NCBI GenBank assembly: GCA_015680685.1 | Contig: MNCI01004855.1 | Span: 1 to 64,000 of the forward strand | Origin: Gnetum montanum | Taxonomy: Eukaryota; Streptophyta; Gnetopsida; Gnetales; Gnetaceae | Length of the DNA: 64,000 bases | Direction of reading: 5' to 3' | In this document: piece after piece, positions 23,627-34,235 of the stretch | Layout of the letters: the number at the start of each line of letters is the position of its first letter | Numbering within the stretch: position 1 is the first letter of the stretch | The notes under the pieces: model-generated | Seen by the model: the letters and a program-made list of their open reading frames with translations, nothing else | What the model was told of the DNA's origin: nothing | Database searches by the model: none | Made by a program: the position numbers and the translations under genes

Positions 23627-24770
23627 TAAACCCTACTTAGGCTATGCCATTTATCATTTTTTTCATTAAACTAAAGTTTAAATTTTATTTTTTATTATAA
23701 CTAAATATTGCATACATTGGAGTTACAGTCCTTGAGATATCACTATTTCACTTTGCTAAAGATCTTGTAGATGTTTTGGCATTTCAATTGTATGATTGCA
23801 ATCAATGTTGGTTAAATATGATTTTGGTATATGATCAAGTAGTGCATTTAATAAAGATCTTGTATGTTCAAATGAAATTTGATTTAGAGCACCAGTGTAC
23901 TTATTATGAGTGCCTACATCTTGGGCTATTAGTTAAAGAGAGAAAATTGAAGTTAATCTTATAAAATAGGAAAGGGAAAAAATAATTAAAAATCAAATTA
24001 ATAAAAAAGTAAGTGAGTACATGTTACATGCACATGAAAAGAAAGGAAAACAAAGGTCATTAAAACATAGAAAGAAAAGAGGTAAAACTCTTGATTTTAA
24101 AGCTTTAAGTTATAAGTTCATTTTTTATGGGCCATGTTGAGTTATAAATTTCTAATTGGACTATATATGTTTAGGTGTACCTATATTACAAATATTGTTA
24201 GGTTTCAACCATGATATTGCTAGGAAAAGAAATAAAAAATTTTGTATTAAAGTCTACCAATGCTAGTACCACAATTATAACATATATGCATGAATATAAG
24301 CTTTGAGTTAGGTAGAGTATACTACATGTGGTGATTTAGATACAAAAATGTACCAACATTCTAATTTAAATATTTGAATGTAAATTTTGGAATCTTAATG
24401 AATTGGAAAAAGGACATTAGTTATTGAAATTGGATATTAAATAAAAATAAAAATTTAGGCAATAAAAAAATTTGGACATTTGATCCAACAATTGGAAATC
24501 TTAATTGACAGAATTTGAAAACCTTTACTAAAATCTAGCATTAAATTGGAAAACAACAATAAACAGTAAACATGTGACTTGGGATTCTTATGCAGTTTGG
24601 TAACACCTTATTGTGAACTTTATTATACTCAAGCCGATACTCTTATCCTGAAATGGCGATGGAGGGCTGCTTCCAAAACCGAACATTTCTTTAAATTTAG
24701 ATTTCTAAACATATCACAACATAACCGACTGGGATGCTGACATACTGTGTTATGGCTTGACATACCACAA
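23627..24770. other. AT-rich DNA, nothing recognised
   Basis: Flank of B1. Only short ORFs without family resemblance. Confidence 0.5.
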
Positions 24771-24774
24771 TTTA

Positions 24775-24906
24775 TGGATTTGGACTTCCTGGGCATTTCA
24801 ACCCTAACCTGACCCATCGGCAGTTTCCATGGGATCCAGGGGAGGCGACAATTTTCAATAATTTCCGTCCGATGCTCGTTGCGCTCAGGGTCACGCCGCT
24901 GGCCAT
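24775..24906 (-). CDS. possible first exon, transit-peptide-like (low-copy gene fragment)
   Basis: A 44-codon minus-strand ORF with a very good plant start context (AGAAAATGGCC) encodes MASGVTLSATSIGRKLLKIV followed by ASPGSHGNC. It is rich in Ser, Thr, Ala and Arg and poor in acidic residues, as plastid or mitochondrial targeting peptides are. A donor-like CAG|GTTAGG lies within it, so it may be a first exon. No further exons are recognisable downstream on this strand. It could equally be a chance ORF; the base composition is less AT-rich than its surroundings. Confidence 0.25.
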
Positions 24907-25000
24907 TTTCTCATCTTTCTGTGACACAGAAACAAAAATAAGGGAGGGTGTTGTTGGTTTGAAGAGCCTGGTTCACAGGAATAAGCTATAATATATTTGA

Positions 25001-25285
25001 TTGAGTGTAGATATTGCTCAGTCAGGAGAAAGGAAACTTACAAAACCATGTTCTTCAACAATCAGCAGCCGCAAGAAGAGGAGAAGGAAGCAGAAGATTG
25101 CAATCTTGTTAACCTTCACCTTCACCTTCATTGTGTTGTTCTATGTATTTGTTTCCTGTTTGCTTTTCGCTATTGCTTACTTTCAAGGCTCCTCTGGGAT
25201 TGCGTGCATAGCCAACAGATCCAGCTGCATAATATATAGCATAATAAATAATATACTATTAGTAACCCATGTTCCTTCCTTGTAG
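25001..25285 (+). CDS. possible exon of a small membrane protein
   Basis: An open frame without an ATG at its start encodes a basic stretch (SSRKKRRRKQK) directly before a strongly hydrophobic segment of about 25 residues (IAILLTFTFTFIVLFYVFVS), then YFQGSSGIACIANRSS. Basic cluster plus one helix would suit a type II Golgi or ER membrane protein. The frame runs into a tandem repeat at 25262. I do not recognise the family, and lack of an ATG makes an internal exon or a relic more likely than a complete gene. Confidence 0.25.
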   Translation: MSVDIAQSGERKLTKPCSSTISSRKKRRRKQKIAILLTFTFTFIVLFYVFVSCLLFAIAYFQGSSGIACIANRSSCIIYSIINNILLVTHVPSL

Positions 25286-25425
25286 TTTCGTGGATGCTAA
25301 GTTGCAACATCGTTTCTGAGCCATGTTCCTTGTACTTTCACGGATGCTAAGTTGCAACATTGTTTCTAACCCATGTTCCTTCCTCGTAGTTTCGCGGATG
25401 CTAAGTTGCAACATCGTTTGTGCAT
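25262..25425. repeat. three-copy tandem repeat, about 55-60 bp
   Basis: Three successive units each contain CCATGTTCCTT, a GTA(G/C)TTTC(G/A)-GGATGC core and TAAGTTGCAACAT-GTTT, with a few base differences; the middle unit is slightly shorter. Confidence 0.85.
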
Positions 25426-25439
25426 ATATTGTGAAGACC

Positions 25440-25905
25440 AAGCATGAGGGCGGCTTCTTTGCTGGATTTTTCAACGGCCTGCGTCAAAATTTTTGAAAGG
25501 TATTCACTTACCAAGGAACTGATGTTGACAATGGGATCAAAGTCAAGGAACACCAATTGTATGGTATCCTTTCACTTGTTCATTACAACGATCTACCTTT
25601 TTATTTCTTCACCTAATCTGATTCCACCCGGTAACCCGGTAACCGGTTCATCATCAACCCAAAGTGTGTTATCACTTGGCAGTTTTAGCAGTTTTATTTC
25701 ACTATATAACTGTTACCGTGTATGCTTACCGTCGAATTATTTCCAACAAACTAGCCTACTTAAGTTTTAAGAACCATATGCACTTGTAGTGGAACTGGGC
25801 TATGGGGTGGAGATTTGCGATGCCAATTGGATAAATTTTGACGAACTGTTTGGCTTGAATTCCGGAGGGATACAGAAGAAGCGCATTAAATGCCCAGTGG
25901 TTATG
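25440..25905 (+). pseudogene. possible coding remnant, unrecognised
   Basis: Two pieces read like protein. At 25443-25500 one frame gives HEGGFFAGFFNGLRQNF; at about 25795-25905 another gives GYGVEICDANWINFDELFGL followed by NSGGIQKKRIKCPV. Codon use looks gene-like and differs from the surrounding TE relics, but the pieces are interrupted by stops or introns and I cannot name a family. Confidence 0.25.
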
Positions 25906-27121
25906 TATTTCATAATTTCCAATCAAATTTTGTCGGGATCTGTGTATATATATTGAAATAGTTGCCTTGCCTTCGTATTATTCTTGCCCTGTTCTCGATG
26001 TTTAAATTGTGCATCTCGATGTTTAAATTGTGCATTAAAATCTTCTGTGCAATTTTTAAGCATTAACAATATTCTACAATGTTTTTTTATGATACATGAT
26101 ATTTAATTTTTTAGAAAAATTAATATATTTAAATTTTCTCTATCACTGTCCCAGCTACGAACCTGTCCCCACTTTTTCATAAGGCACATGTACCTAAACA
26201 TGTTCAGAATCACAGATCCTTGATTCCTTGCTTCCATGAATAGATTCTTTTGATGCATAGGAACTGGGCTATACATTGACCAATGAGTAGTGCGAACCAG
26301 GCTATAGGTTTTCCACATTAAACATGGCTATACTTCTTCCAGTTTTGGAGCCACGTGATGATTATATGTTATCCCATACCTCCTTACTATGTTGACTAGC
26401 AAGTACTGGGAACACACTTCTAAGTGATAATGGGAATGTGGTTATAAGTTTGAAGTGCGTGATGATTTAGCAAATAGTGTCTTTCTCATTATTATTGTAA
26501 TGAGGCTTGAAAATTCAAAATAATAAAAGGTATCTCAAAATTTTTTAAGGCATTTCTAAAATGGAAAAGAGTCTAAACATACATTTTTCTCAAAGTAAAG
26601 TGATAAAAATAATATTTTAAATACAAAGTCTTAAAAAAAATTTTCATGTCCTCCATGTCTAAAAATTTAAACAATAATTTTTTAACATAAAATTTTCACC
26701 AAAATAAATTTAGTAACCAATCATTATAAATTATAACCCATTAAAATCAAAAAATTTTAAAAATAATATTAGAACTTAAAATAAGTTGATAACCATTTGA
26801 ATTACCCAAATTTTAACATAGATACTTTTAGTAAGGTTAAGTTATAGAATATCTTGAATACATCTAAATTAATAAGACTATTGAATACCCAAGGTCAAAA
26901 CATTGAAGTAAATTGTTATTTTTAAATAGTCAGCTCTTGGTTAATAATTTAAATCCATATGAATTCCCTTGCATGATTGAAACTAAATAAAGCTAACATT
27001 ATGCTATAATAAAATCATACTAAAAAAAAATTTATTATAAAAGTGAAACTAAAATTTATTGTTGTAATTAAAATATTATCTCTACAAAAGTTATTTGTGC
27101 AAAATCAAGCTTTCCTAAGTA
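25906..27121. other. AT-rich intergenic DNA
   Basis: No recognisable gene. Contains a local duplication of TCGATGTTTAAATTGTGCAT near 25997-26035. Confidence 0.5.
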
Positions 27122-27764
27122 TTGTTCAAAAATCAAGAATCCTTCTTTCCTTAATATCTTTCCAAATAGATAAAATTCTTTTCCAATCAATAACTAACAT
27201 TTGAGAACCTTTCAATGACATATGCATTAAACCATCAAGTGTGTTAATACTAAGAAGAGTTCTTTTAATCTCCTTAATAAAATTTTGCTTTGAAAATCCT
27301 CTTTCACAATCTACTATACTAATAGGAATCACTAATATACATTGCCACAACTTCTTCATTTTTGGAAAACATGATTTCCAATGTTCCTTATTTCAAAAAA
27401 TTTTCCAGGCATCCTTCATAAAATAGCCATCAGAAGAGGAATTCATTACATCAACAAATCTAAAAAGCCCTCTCTTACAAGATTTTATATCAATGAATTC
27501 TCTCTAATCATCTATTTCAAAATTATCAATCTACAAATGATTCAATAGTCATTCTAACCAATGTCTTGATTTTTGAAATAAATCACAATTCTTTAATAGA
27601 TAATAACAAGGGCTAAATAACTCTGTTGCATTAAAAAATGAAAGATCTAGGAAATCGCTATTCAAACAGCTGATAATATTTAAAATATAACGTTTTGTGA
27701 GCTCTTGAGAACTTTGAAATATGCTTGAAATTAAATTTTTCATACATGTTTTTCATAAAATCAC
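27122..27764 (-). pseudogene. hAT transposase C-terminus (dimerisation domain), broken
   Basis: Minus-strand ORF at 27359-27126 encodes SIVDCERGFSKQNFIKEIKR and TLLSINTLDGLMHMSLKG, a close fit to the C-terminal dimerisation region of plant hAT transposases of the ZNF862-like (DUF4371) type. Upstream pieces in other frames extend to 27764, where A5 begins; homologous sequence continues beyond A5 at 34236. Stops and frameshifts throughout. hAT transposases excise and insert DNA elements; this one is inactive. Confidence 0.8.
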
Positions 27765-28624
27765 TGATGGGATGCGATATTGCATGAGCCGCAATATCGC
27801 GTTAGCCGCGATATCGCATCTCTTGCGATATCGTGTCTTCCCCTGCGATATCACGTACGCGATATCGCAATCCACCGCAATGTCTATAAATAGGAAGCTG
27901 CTCTCCCTTTTTCATCATTAGGAGTTAGATTGTTGCGAAGCTCTGGCAGTTTGATTCCTCCAAAGATAGATTATTTTCCAATGTCTGCTCATAGTGTGGT
28001 TAATGTAATTGTTCAACATCCTTTATTCGAGTATGACATACTTGGACATGCACATGATCGGCAATAAAAATTGAGAGTACTTCATCATTGCAGCATTCAC
28101 TTTGTTATTTATTTATTTATTTAATTGTTACTTATTGCTTTCCTAGTTAATACTCTCTCTTACCCTTAAACTCACATTAGACGCGGAATGAGTACAACTT
28201 CATTACGAGCATTTAAGTGTGACTACTTGGTAACCCAGTGGTGTACCTAGGATCTATGCTTGGTAAACCTAGTGGTAGTCGTGCATGAAGTCTAAGATGT
28301 GTATAGATGATCAAGGAATGGATGCTCATTGTACTTAGGCTAGATCAGACCTTCTTACCCTTTCCCTCCTAGCTTAGCTTAGTTAAGATTACTTTTCATT
28401 GCCATCAGGAGTAGCGGTTAGATTAGGAACACATCATACACATCACTCTGGACTAAACCATACATAACAAATATAATACTAGTCCAGGTGGGAAGACAAT
28501 GAATTATGACCTAAGGATAACTGTCTAGGTGCCACAACTAGTTCGTCTGCAGAGTTCGACCAGATCGCACGTGAGAATGCTCGTATTCGTTTGTTTGAAT
28601 GTAGGGGTACCTTGCCACTCATCA
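27765..28624 (+). repeat. A5 5' LTR
   Basis: TGATGGG to ACTCATCA. Six GATATC/GATATT-type words lie at about 27774-27870, immediately upstream of the TATA box, with AATAAA at about 28062 for polyadenylation. Confidence 0.9.
27774..27893 (+). promoter_or_regulatory. A5 LTR promoter: GATATC palindrome array + TATA box
   Basis: Array of GCGATATCGC-like palindromes followed by CTATAAATAG (27884-27893). Transcription would start about 30 bp downstream. Confidence 0.6.
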
Positions 28625-28643
28625 TTGGCATCGTTGCTGGGGA
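28625..28643 (+). other. A5 PBS, tRNA-Asp type
   Basis: TTGGCATCGTTGCTGGGGA directly after the LTR; 15 of 18 positions agree with TGGCGCCGTTGCCGGGGA. Confidence 0.8.
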
Positions 28644-28765
28644 TGGTGCTAGTTAGCTAGATTAGTTATATCATACAAGGTCATTCTAAAGGACTTAATG
28701 ATATATCTTTTAGAAGGAAATAATTATTAAAAGTCACATCCAAATTCACACACAACTTTACAACA

Positions 28766-29953
28766 ATGCCTCTCATACAAGACGATAATACTACCACACT
28801 TAGTGAGGAAGTTCATTGGAGAACCAACGAACTCTATGACAATGAGGATTGGAGTATACGACCTGAAGTGGGAGTTTCCTATAAACATGAACAAAAACAA
28901 TGTCATCACAACACACAAAAGTATAACTTATCCGATGACGATGAACCCCCACTGGCCACTACAAGCTTAACGCAAATACAAGAGGCCGTTCGAATCTCAC
29001 GTAGGCATCGAAAAGAGAGCCGTCTCTTTAGGCTCGATTTAAACAACTTCCCTACTTTTTTAGAAGGCTATGACTTAGATCCGCATCAACATTTACAAGC
29101 CTTCTATGATGCCTGCGCATGGAACAACGTTGATAATGGTAGGCAAAAACTTAAGCTCTTTTCCATGATAATTGTTGACTAAGAAAAAGTATGGTATAGA
29201 TCGTTAAAACCAAATTCAATACGACATTGGTCAACAATGGTAGAATTCTTTAACAAAAAATATCAAACCTACGCAAGAGTGTCAACCTTGAGGAAACAAA
29301 GCCAAGGATGGAAACAAGCACAACATGAACCCTTGGACATGGCCTTAGAAAGATATTATGCACTGTTAAACAACTGTCCAGGCCATGGGTTTTTTGAGGA
29401 AAGGCTAATGTGCCATATCATTGATGGGCTACGTAATGAAATAAGAGAGACCTTAGGAATGTATGCCTAAGGTCAACTATATGAACTACGAACCCATCAA
29501 ATCCAAGAGCTTGTTAAGCGGGTAGAAAAAGAAGAAGGAGAATTATCTAGATGGGAGCATGTTGAAAAACATCAATGGGACCAAAATCACAACTTAATAA
29601 ATGTCCATGGTCATAAAAAGGAGAAATCAACCAATCTCGAGGTGGAAACATCATCTTTGCCAATACAACAAACATTAGAAGAAGCAGAGGCAAAGATCAA
29701 TAAGATGTTGGAATGGATGTATAAAAAGTATGGAGAATATATCAATATGATTAGAGATAGAGTTTTGACAACCCAAGAAGCAGGAAAAAATAATAGACAA
29801 TCAGAAAAAAGGGATAAGAAAAATAAGAGCTCAACTACCAATCATACGTATGAATGCAACATATGCCTGTATGATCACCCCAAGGGCCAATGCCCCATAT
29901 TGTTACATTTACAGGAGAATTGGGGAAATACGCTACATCTAGAGTTCATATAG
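28766..29953 (+). pseudogene. A5 gag, best-preserved copy of the family
   Basis: About 395 codons in a single frame from MPLIQDDN, with only two stops, at 29180-29182 and 29468-29470. Both replace CAA codons (Gln in GQDKVWY and in DQGQLYEL of sister copies), so both are C-to-T changes. Domains: polar N-terminus; RLDLNNFPTFLEGYDLDP and FYDACAWNNVDNG; Retrotrans_gag core with MVEFFNKKYQTYARVSTL, QHEPLDMALERYYALLNN and CHIIDGLRNEIRETLGMY; a Lys/Glu/Gln coiled segment; and a variant zinc knuckle CNICLYDHPKGQC (29855-29893). The frame closes at 29953; further gag-like tail follows in other frames. Confidence 0.85.
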
Positions 29954-30634
29954 AGATACTGTGTTCAATCACAATGGCAACAATCCCAGTCGTGGGGGAG
30001 ACCACCCTTAGACTGGAGGCATTCTTCATGTTATTCGAATCCAAACACTTAGCTTGTTCAACATCCTATTTCTCTAATTGGGCCACCATTCTCTATCGCA
30101 CCACATTACTATTCTCCATAATACTATCAACCCATGCCTCCAGCACAACCACCACTTTGTACACCTTATCCTCCTTCTAACTTTCAATATTCTCATTCTT
30201 TTCCTCCTTCCACATCGCCTCCAACTATTCCTAAGGTGTCTACATCATAGTAACAACCCATGAACAGTACTTGTGCTACTACTTCCAAAGGTAGTGAAAA
30301 GCCTCCTCAACATCAAAAGCGTCCATTCCTTAAACACGGTCATAAGAAGGGATAACACAATTCCGAGGCCACTGCATCTTCCAACTTAGCACAAGTCCCA
30401 CACTATGATTCACCCTTACCTTTGAACCTGATTCCTCATGTTACTTCATCAGGACCACCAATTAACACTCCAGCAACCATACGGCCCAACGAACACAACC
30501 ATGGGAGGCATCATTCCAATCCTTGCATACCATCTAACGGTCACAAACATCATAGTGGATCAATTCGTTATTTGGGAACTACATTGTATAAAGTGCCCCA
30601 CTATGCTTACTACAATGAAGTGTGTGAACCCTAA
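29890..30634 (+). pseudogene. A5 gag, C-terminal Pro/Ser/His-rich tail
   Basis: After the zinc knuckle homology shifts frame (29890-30180, then 30422-30634). It ends with PHYAYYNEVCEP and a stop where A2 and A3b have Gln. The tail is shared by all family A copies; its role is unknown. Confidence 0.65.
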
Positions 30635-31785
30635 TGGGGTAAGTATGGACCAGTTCCAATACTTTCAACATGCAAGGATCCTCAACCTTCATTTATTAAT
30701 CCTTGCCATACTCAACCGTTTAGTTATAGGGGATATCCCCCATTCTCAATAACACACAGGGTTAATAAATATTTTTCATTTTCTTTGATTTTTCAATTTT
30801 TTTTCTAGTTTTTCATTTTTCAACTTTCTTGTTTTATCTTTTTGTCTTTTTATGCTTTTGTAAGTAATCTCATCTATGAATAAAATACTCATGTGGATCG
30901 TTGGTTGAGGTGTGTTTCATGTTATCGTGTCTTCAGTGAGAAATTATTTGGATAGTGAGCCCATTACACCTACTCATCCATTCTACAAATAAAGAGGTTT
31001 TGTTCAAGGTTAGAATGATATTCTTGATATTTTTTGAACCTTAAAATTAATTTTGTGTTCATTGTACCTAGAATAAAGAAGGATGGACCAAGAGGGAATG
31101 ATTAGGGTGTGACATCAAGGGGACTTGTGGATTCTCTTTGGTGACCTCTGTGGGAGTTATCATGCAATGTGGTCGTACTAAGATCCTTGTAGATCTAATG
31201 AAAATGGGAGTAAGAGTAATCAAAAGGGCACTCGAAAATCAAATGCTGTTATAGGGGATCCCACTAGAAAGACATGCACCCATGCCTGAAGGTTGGTGCC
31301 TTCTTTGGATTCAATAAAGTGAGAAAAAAAGAAAGGAAAAGAAAAAAAATAAAGAAGTGTCATAAAACAAAAATCCCTCCTCCTTTGTATAACATGCCAA
31401 GTGATTATATGCCTTGTTACCATGGTGCTCTCATAGTTGCTCATCATGGGATGAAACAATGCGATGTCAATGATTAGAGGAATGGACTTGGTCTTGATAT
31501 TGGAATGATGGGTTAATGACACATTAATCATGCTTACAAGCAGGATTCACTGTGCCTTGGGTCAGTTACCTCATGTCCCAATCTCTACGATCCCTTTCTA
31601 TCATTCGTCTCATCTCACTATTCGTATAATTTTTGCTCGTGTCTCGTGTAGCATAGAATTTTCATCTCATTTTGGTGATATTTACATGTGTGTGTGTTTT
31701 GTGGAGTTAGTGCAGATTATATTTAACCCTTCTAGTGCCCACAGACACTTTAAGTATGGTTACACAAGGGTATTATAGGTTGAAA

Positions 31786-31810
31786 CCTGCTTTGGGGAGG
31801 ACCCACTTAT
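31786..31810 (+). other. conserved purine motif (A5 copy)
   Basis: CTTTGGGGAGGACCCACTT within a 25-bp block; candidate central polypurine tract. Confidence 0.6.
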
Positions 31811-32139
31811 GTAATTTTTGTTGTGATCCTCACTTATGACATAGCTCACACACCATTTCTTACCCTTAGCTTATTTTCATAATATTCTCTCCTTACTATT
31901 AAACCTCTAACTTTCAATGTTCCAATGTACCATTACATACTCTTTTTTCTTACCACCCAAGGTTTTATTGATAAAATTCACATCATTATCATCAATTGTG
32001 CCTTTTGAATTAATGAAAGTACCCTAGAACATCCTGATCATAGTTAGTGTCCTCACTTTCCAACATTAATTTCAAAAAAATCATTAAAAAAAAAGTCGGT
32101 ACTTTCATGTGTCTCACATCCCTAGGGACGAGGTATTAC

Positions 32140-32201
32140 GTACGTGATATCGCATATGCGATGTATCGTACGTGATATCGCATCCCATTTTCCTATAAAT
32201 A
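32140..32201 (+). promoter_or_regulatory. A5 internal GATATC + TATA module
   Basis: Two copies of ACGTGATATCGCAT with related words in between, then CCTATAAATAGG (32192-32203). The same layout as the LTR promoter, but about 480 bp upstream of ORF2. Confidence 0.55.
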
Positions 32202-32647
32202 GGTACGCCTGTAGCAATACTTAGCATCATTTTGCCATTCACACGTGGGGGAGTATTTGAAATTTTTCTCTGTGACTTGCAATTGAGTGACCTTTGCTTT
32301 TTTCATCATATCTCGCTCACTGGTACTCCAATTTTAATTCCGTTTGAACCTGTTTGAACCCAGAGTGTTTAGCTTAGTCGTGGGGGAGAGACACTTGCTG
32401 AAAAGTGCCTAACTTTTTTGAAATTTACCGTCGCCCAAAGGACATCAATTAGGGTAATTAACTTTAACACTTAGAATAATTGTGCCTAAAGATCATATAA
32501 CCCTTAGGTATACCAGGAAATTAAACATGGAAACCACCTAACTCACAGGACCCATTATTACAAAATTTTGGGCACTATCACACATGATAACATACGATCA
32601 TTTATAAAGGAAAATTAGTAAGGTATAACTTGACTTCAAAAATAGCC

Positions 32648-32676
32648 TTACTAACGCTTGGCCCGTGTGATTGCAG
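32648..32676 (+). promoter_or_regulatory. branch point and splice-acceptor-like block before A5 ORF2
   Basis: TTACTAAC (32648-32655) fits a branch point; GTGTGATTGCAG ends at 32676 and the ORF2 ATG starts at 32678. A GTATAA donor at 32623 would give only 54 nt, short for a plant intron. Confidence 0.5.
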
Positions 32677-32677
32677 A

Positions 32678-33273
32678 ATGGCCCCGAAACGTGCACAGCA
32701 AAAGGGTCTTGCCCAAGGTGGAAAGAAATGATCTCGGAGAGGTGGAAGACAAGGTCCTACCAGACAACATACAGAATAGGAGGAGGCATCATTTAGCATT
32801 CATCAAGATGAACCTCCTACCAGAAGGTTCGAGCAGGCAGAAGCAGGAGATACCCTCTTTGAAAGTAGTGCCTAGTAGTTAGGGGAAACGTAACAATTTT
32901 GGCAAAATAAAGAAGAAGGCACCATGATTAACATTTGTGGTGTGACTATTGATTTATCTGTTCAAGCCATTTTGAAAGTATTAAACCTTCCGAATACAGG
33001 GCCAAAGGTTGCTTAGAACTAGTTGGACACTTTCAGAACCGAGCAACTTAATAAACTATTGACAGAGAATAAAAGGGTGGTGGAAGAAAAAGAGAAGGAT
33101 GACTAGGCAGCCTCTATGGCACAAGTGCAAACTTATGTGCATGCCAAGACACTCAAGGCCTTACAAGAGGAGAAACTCTAGGCCATACTTCAACGCCATC
33201 AAATCCCAAGACCTCGAGTGCAAGAAAAGGAAAAGACACCTTTGGAGGAGCCACCACCATTAGGAACTACATG
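32678..33273 (+). pseudogene. A5 ORF2 remnant, internally deleted
   Basis: Starts MAPKRAQQKGLAQGGKK, as in other copies, with a frameshift. It keeps the INICGVTIDLSVQAILKVLN and LPNTGPKVA segments, then a Glu/Lys-rich coiled part (EEKEKDD, AKTLKALQEEKL) and the tail EEPPPLGTT. The central conserved domain of A3 and A3b is deleted. Confidence 0.6.
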
Positions 33274-33416
33274 AGTTCCAATTTTTTGTAGTTATAGTAT
33301 TTGTGTGTTGTGTTTTCTTCCCACACTGCGGCATTGTCCCATTTCTTTTTTCATCAATAATCCCATACCTATCCATTGTGTAATCACTTTAACTCGAGGA
33401 TGAGTTTTTATTCAGT

Positions 33417-33426
33417 CATGGGGGTA
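33417..33426 (+). other. A5 polypurine tract
   Basis: CATGGGGGTA directly before the 3' LTR, preceded by the family phrase AACTCGAGGATGAGTTTTT. Confidence 0.8.
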
Positions 33427-34235
33427 TGATGGTATGCAATATTGCATGGGCCACGATATTGCGTCAGCCACAATATCGCAATCTACCGTAATGTCTACAA
33501 ATAAGAAGCTGCTCTCCCTTGTTCATCATTAGGAGTTATATTGCTGTGAAGCTCTGGCAGTTTGATCCCTCTAGAGATAGATTATTTTTCAGTGTCTGCC
33601 CACAGTGTGGTGAATGTAATTGTACGACATCCTTTATTTGAGTGTGACGTACTTAGACACGCACATGATCGGCAATAAAGATTGAGATTACTTCATCATT
33701 GCAGCATTCACTTTGTTAGCTATTTATTTATTTAATTGTTACTTACTACTTTCCTAGTTAATACTCTCTCTCACCCTTAAACTCACGTTAGACATGGAAT
33801 GAGTACGACTTGATTATGAGCATTTAAGTGTGACTACTTGGTAACCTAGTGGCGTACCTAGGATCTGCGCTTGGTAATCCCAATGGTAGTTGTGCACGAA
33901 GTCCAAGATGTGTACGGATGATCAAGGAATGGATGCTCATCGCACTTAGGCTAGATTAGATCTCCTTACCCTTTCCCTCCCCGCTTAGCTTAGTTAAGAT
34001 TACTTTTCATTACCATCAGGAGTAGCAGTTAGATTAGGAACACATCATACACCTCACTCTGGACTAAACCATACATGACAAATATAATACTAGTCCAGGT
34101 GGGAAGACAGTGAACTACGACCTAAGGATAACTGTCTAGGTGCCACAACTAGTCCATCTGCAGAGTTTGACCAGATCACGCATGAGAACGCTCGTATTCG
34201 TATGGTTGAGTGTAGGGGTAGCTCGCCACTCATGA
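33427..34235 (+). repeat. A5 3' LTR
   Basis: Parallel to the 5' LTR but with fewer GATATC-type words (about 50 bp shorter in that block) and the TATA box changed to TACAAATA. Confidence 0.9.

Larger units (their letters stand above)
30635..32647 (+). other. A5 middle region without pol
   Basis: Holds a purine-rich run (31320-31360), the conserved motif (31786-31810), an internal GATATC + TATA module (about 32140-32201) and a G-rich TCGTGGGGGAGAGACAC at about 32378. No polymerase or integrase motif. Confidence 0.55.
27765..34235 (+). mobile_element. family A LTR retrotransposon A5, inserted in the hAT transposase
   Basis: 5' LTR 27765-28624, PBS, the best-preserved gag of the window, pol-less middle with internal promoter module, ORF2 remnant, PPT and 3' LTR 33427-34235. 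The interrupted hAT reading resumes on the far side. The flanks ATCAC and ATCTT give no clean target duplication, and the 3' LTR end has mutated from TCATCA to TCATGA. Length 6.5 kb. Confidence 0.88.

Noticed and set aside
25259-25474. 71-codon minus-strand ORF with repeated MLQLSIRE
   Set aside because: The repetition is simply the three-copy tandem repeat read in frame; no independent support for a protein.
27774-27876. GATATC array considered as a CRISPR or satellite
   Set aside because: Units are short palindromic words with irregular spacing, tied to LTR starts in a plant genome.
30635-32647. Hidden pol (RT, RNase H, integrase) in family A middle regions
   Set aside because: No YxDD-like, HHCC or DDE pattern in any frame that I could find in five copies; the region is collinear non-coding DNA.
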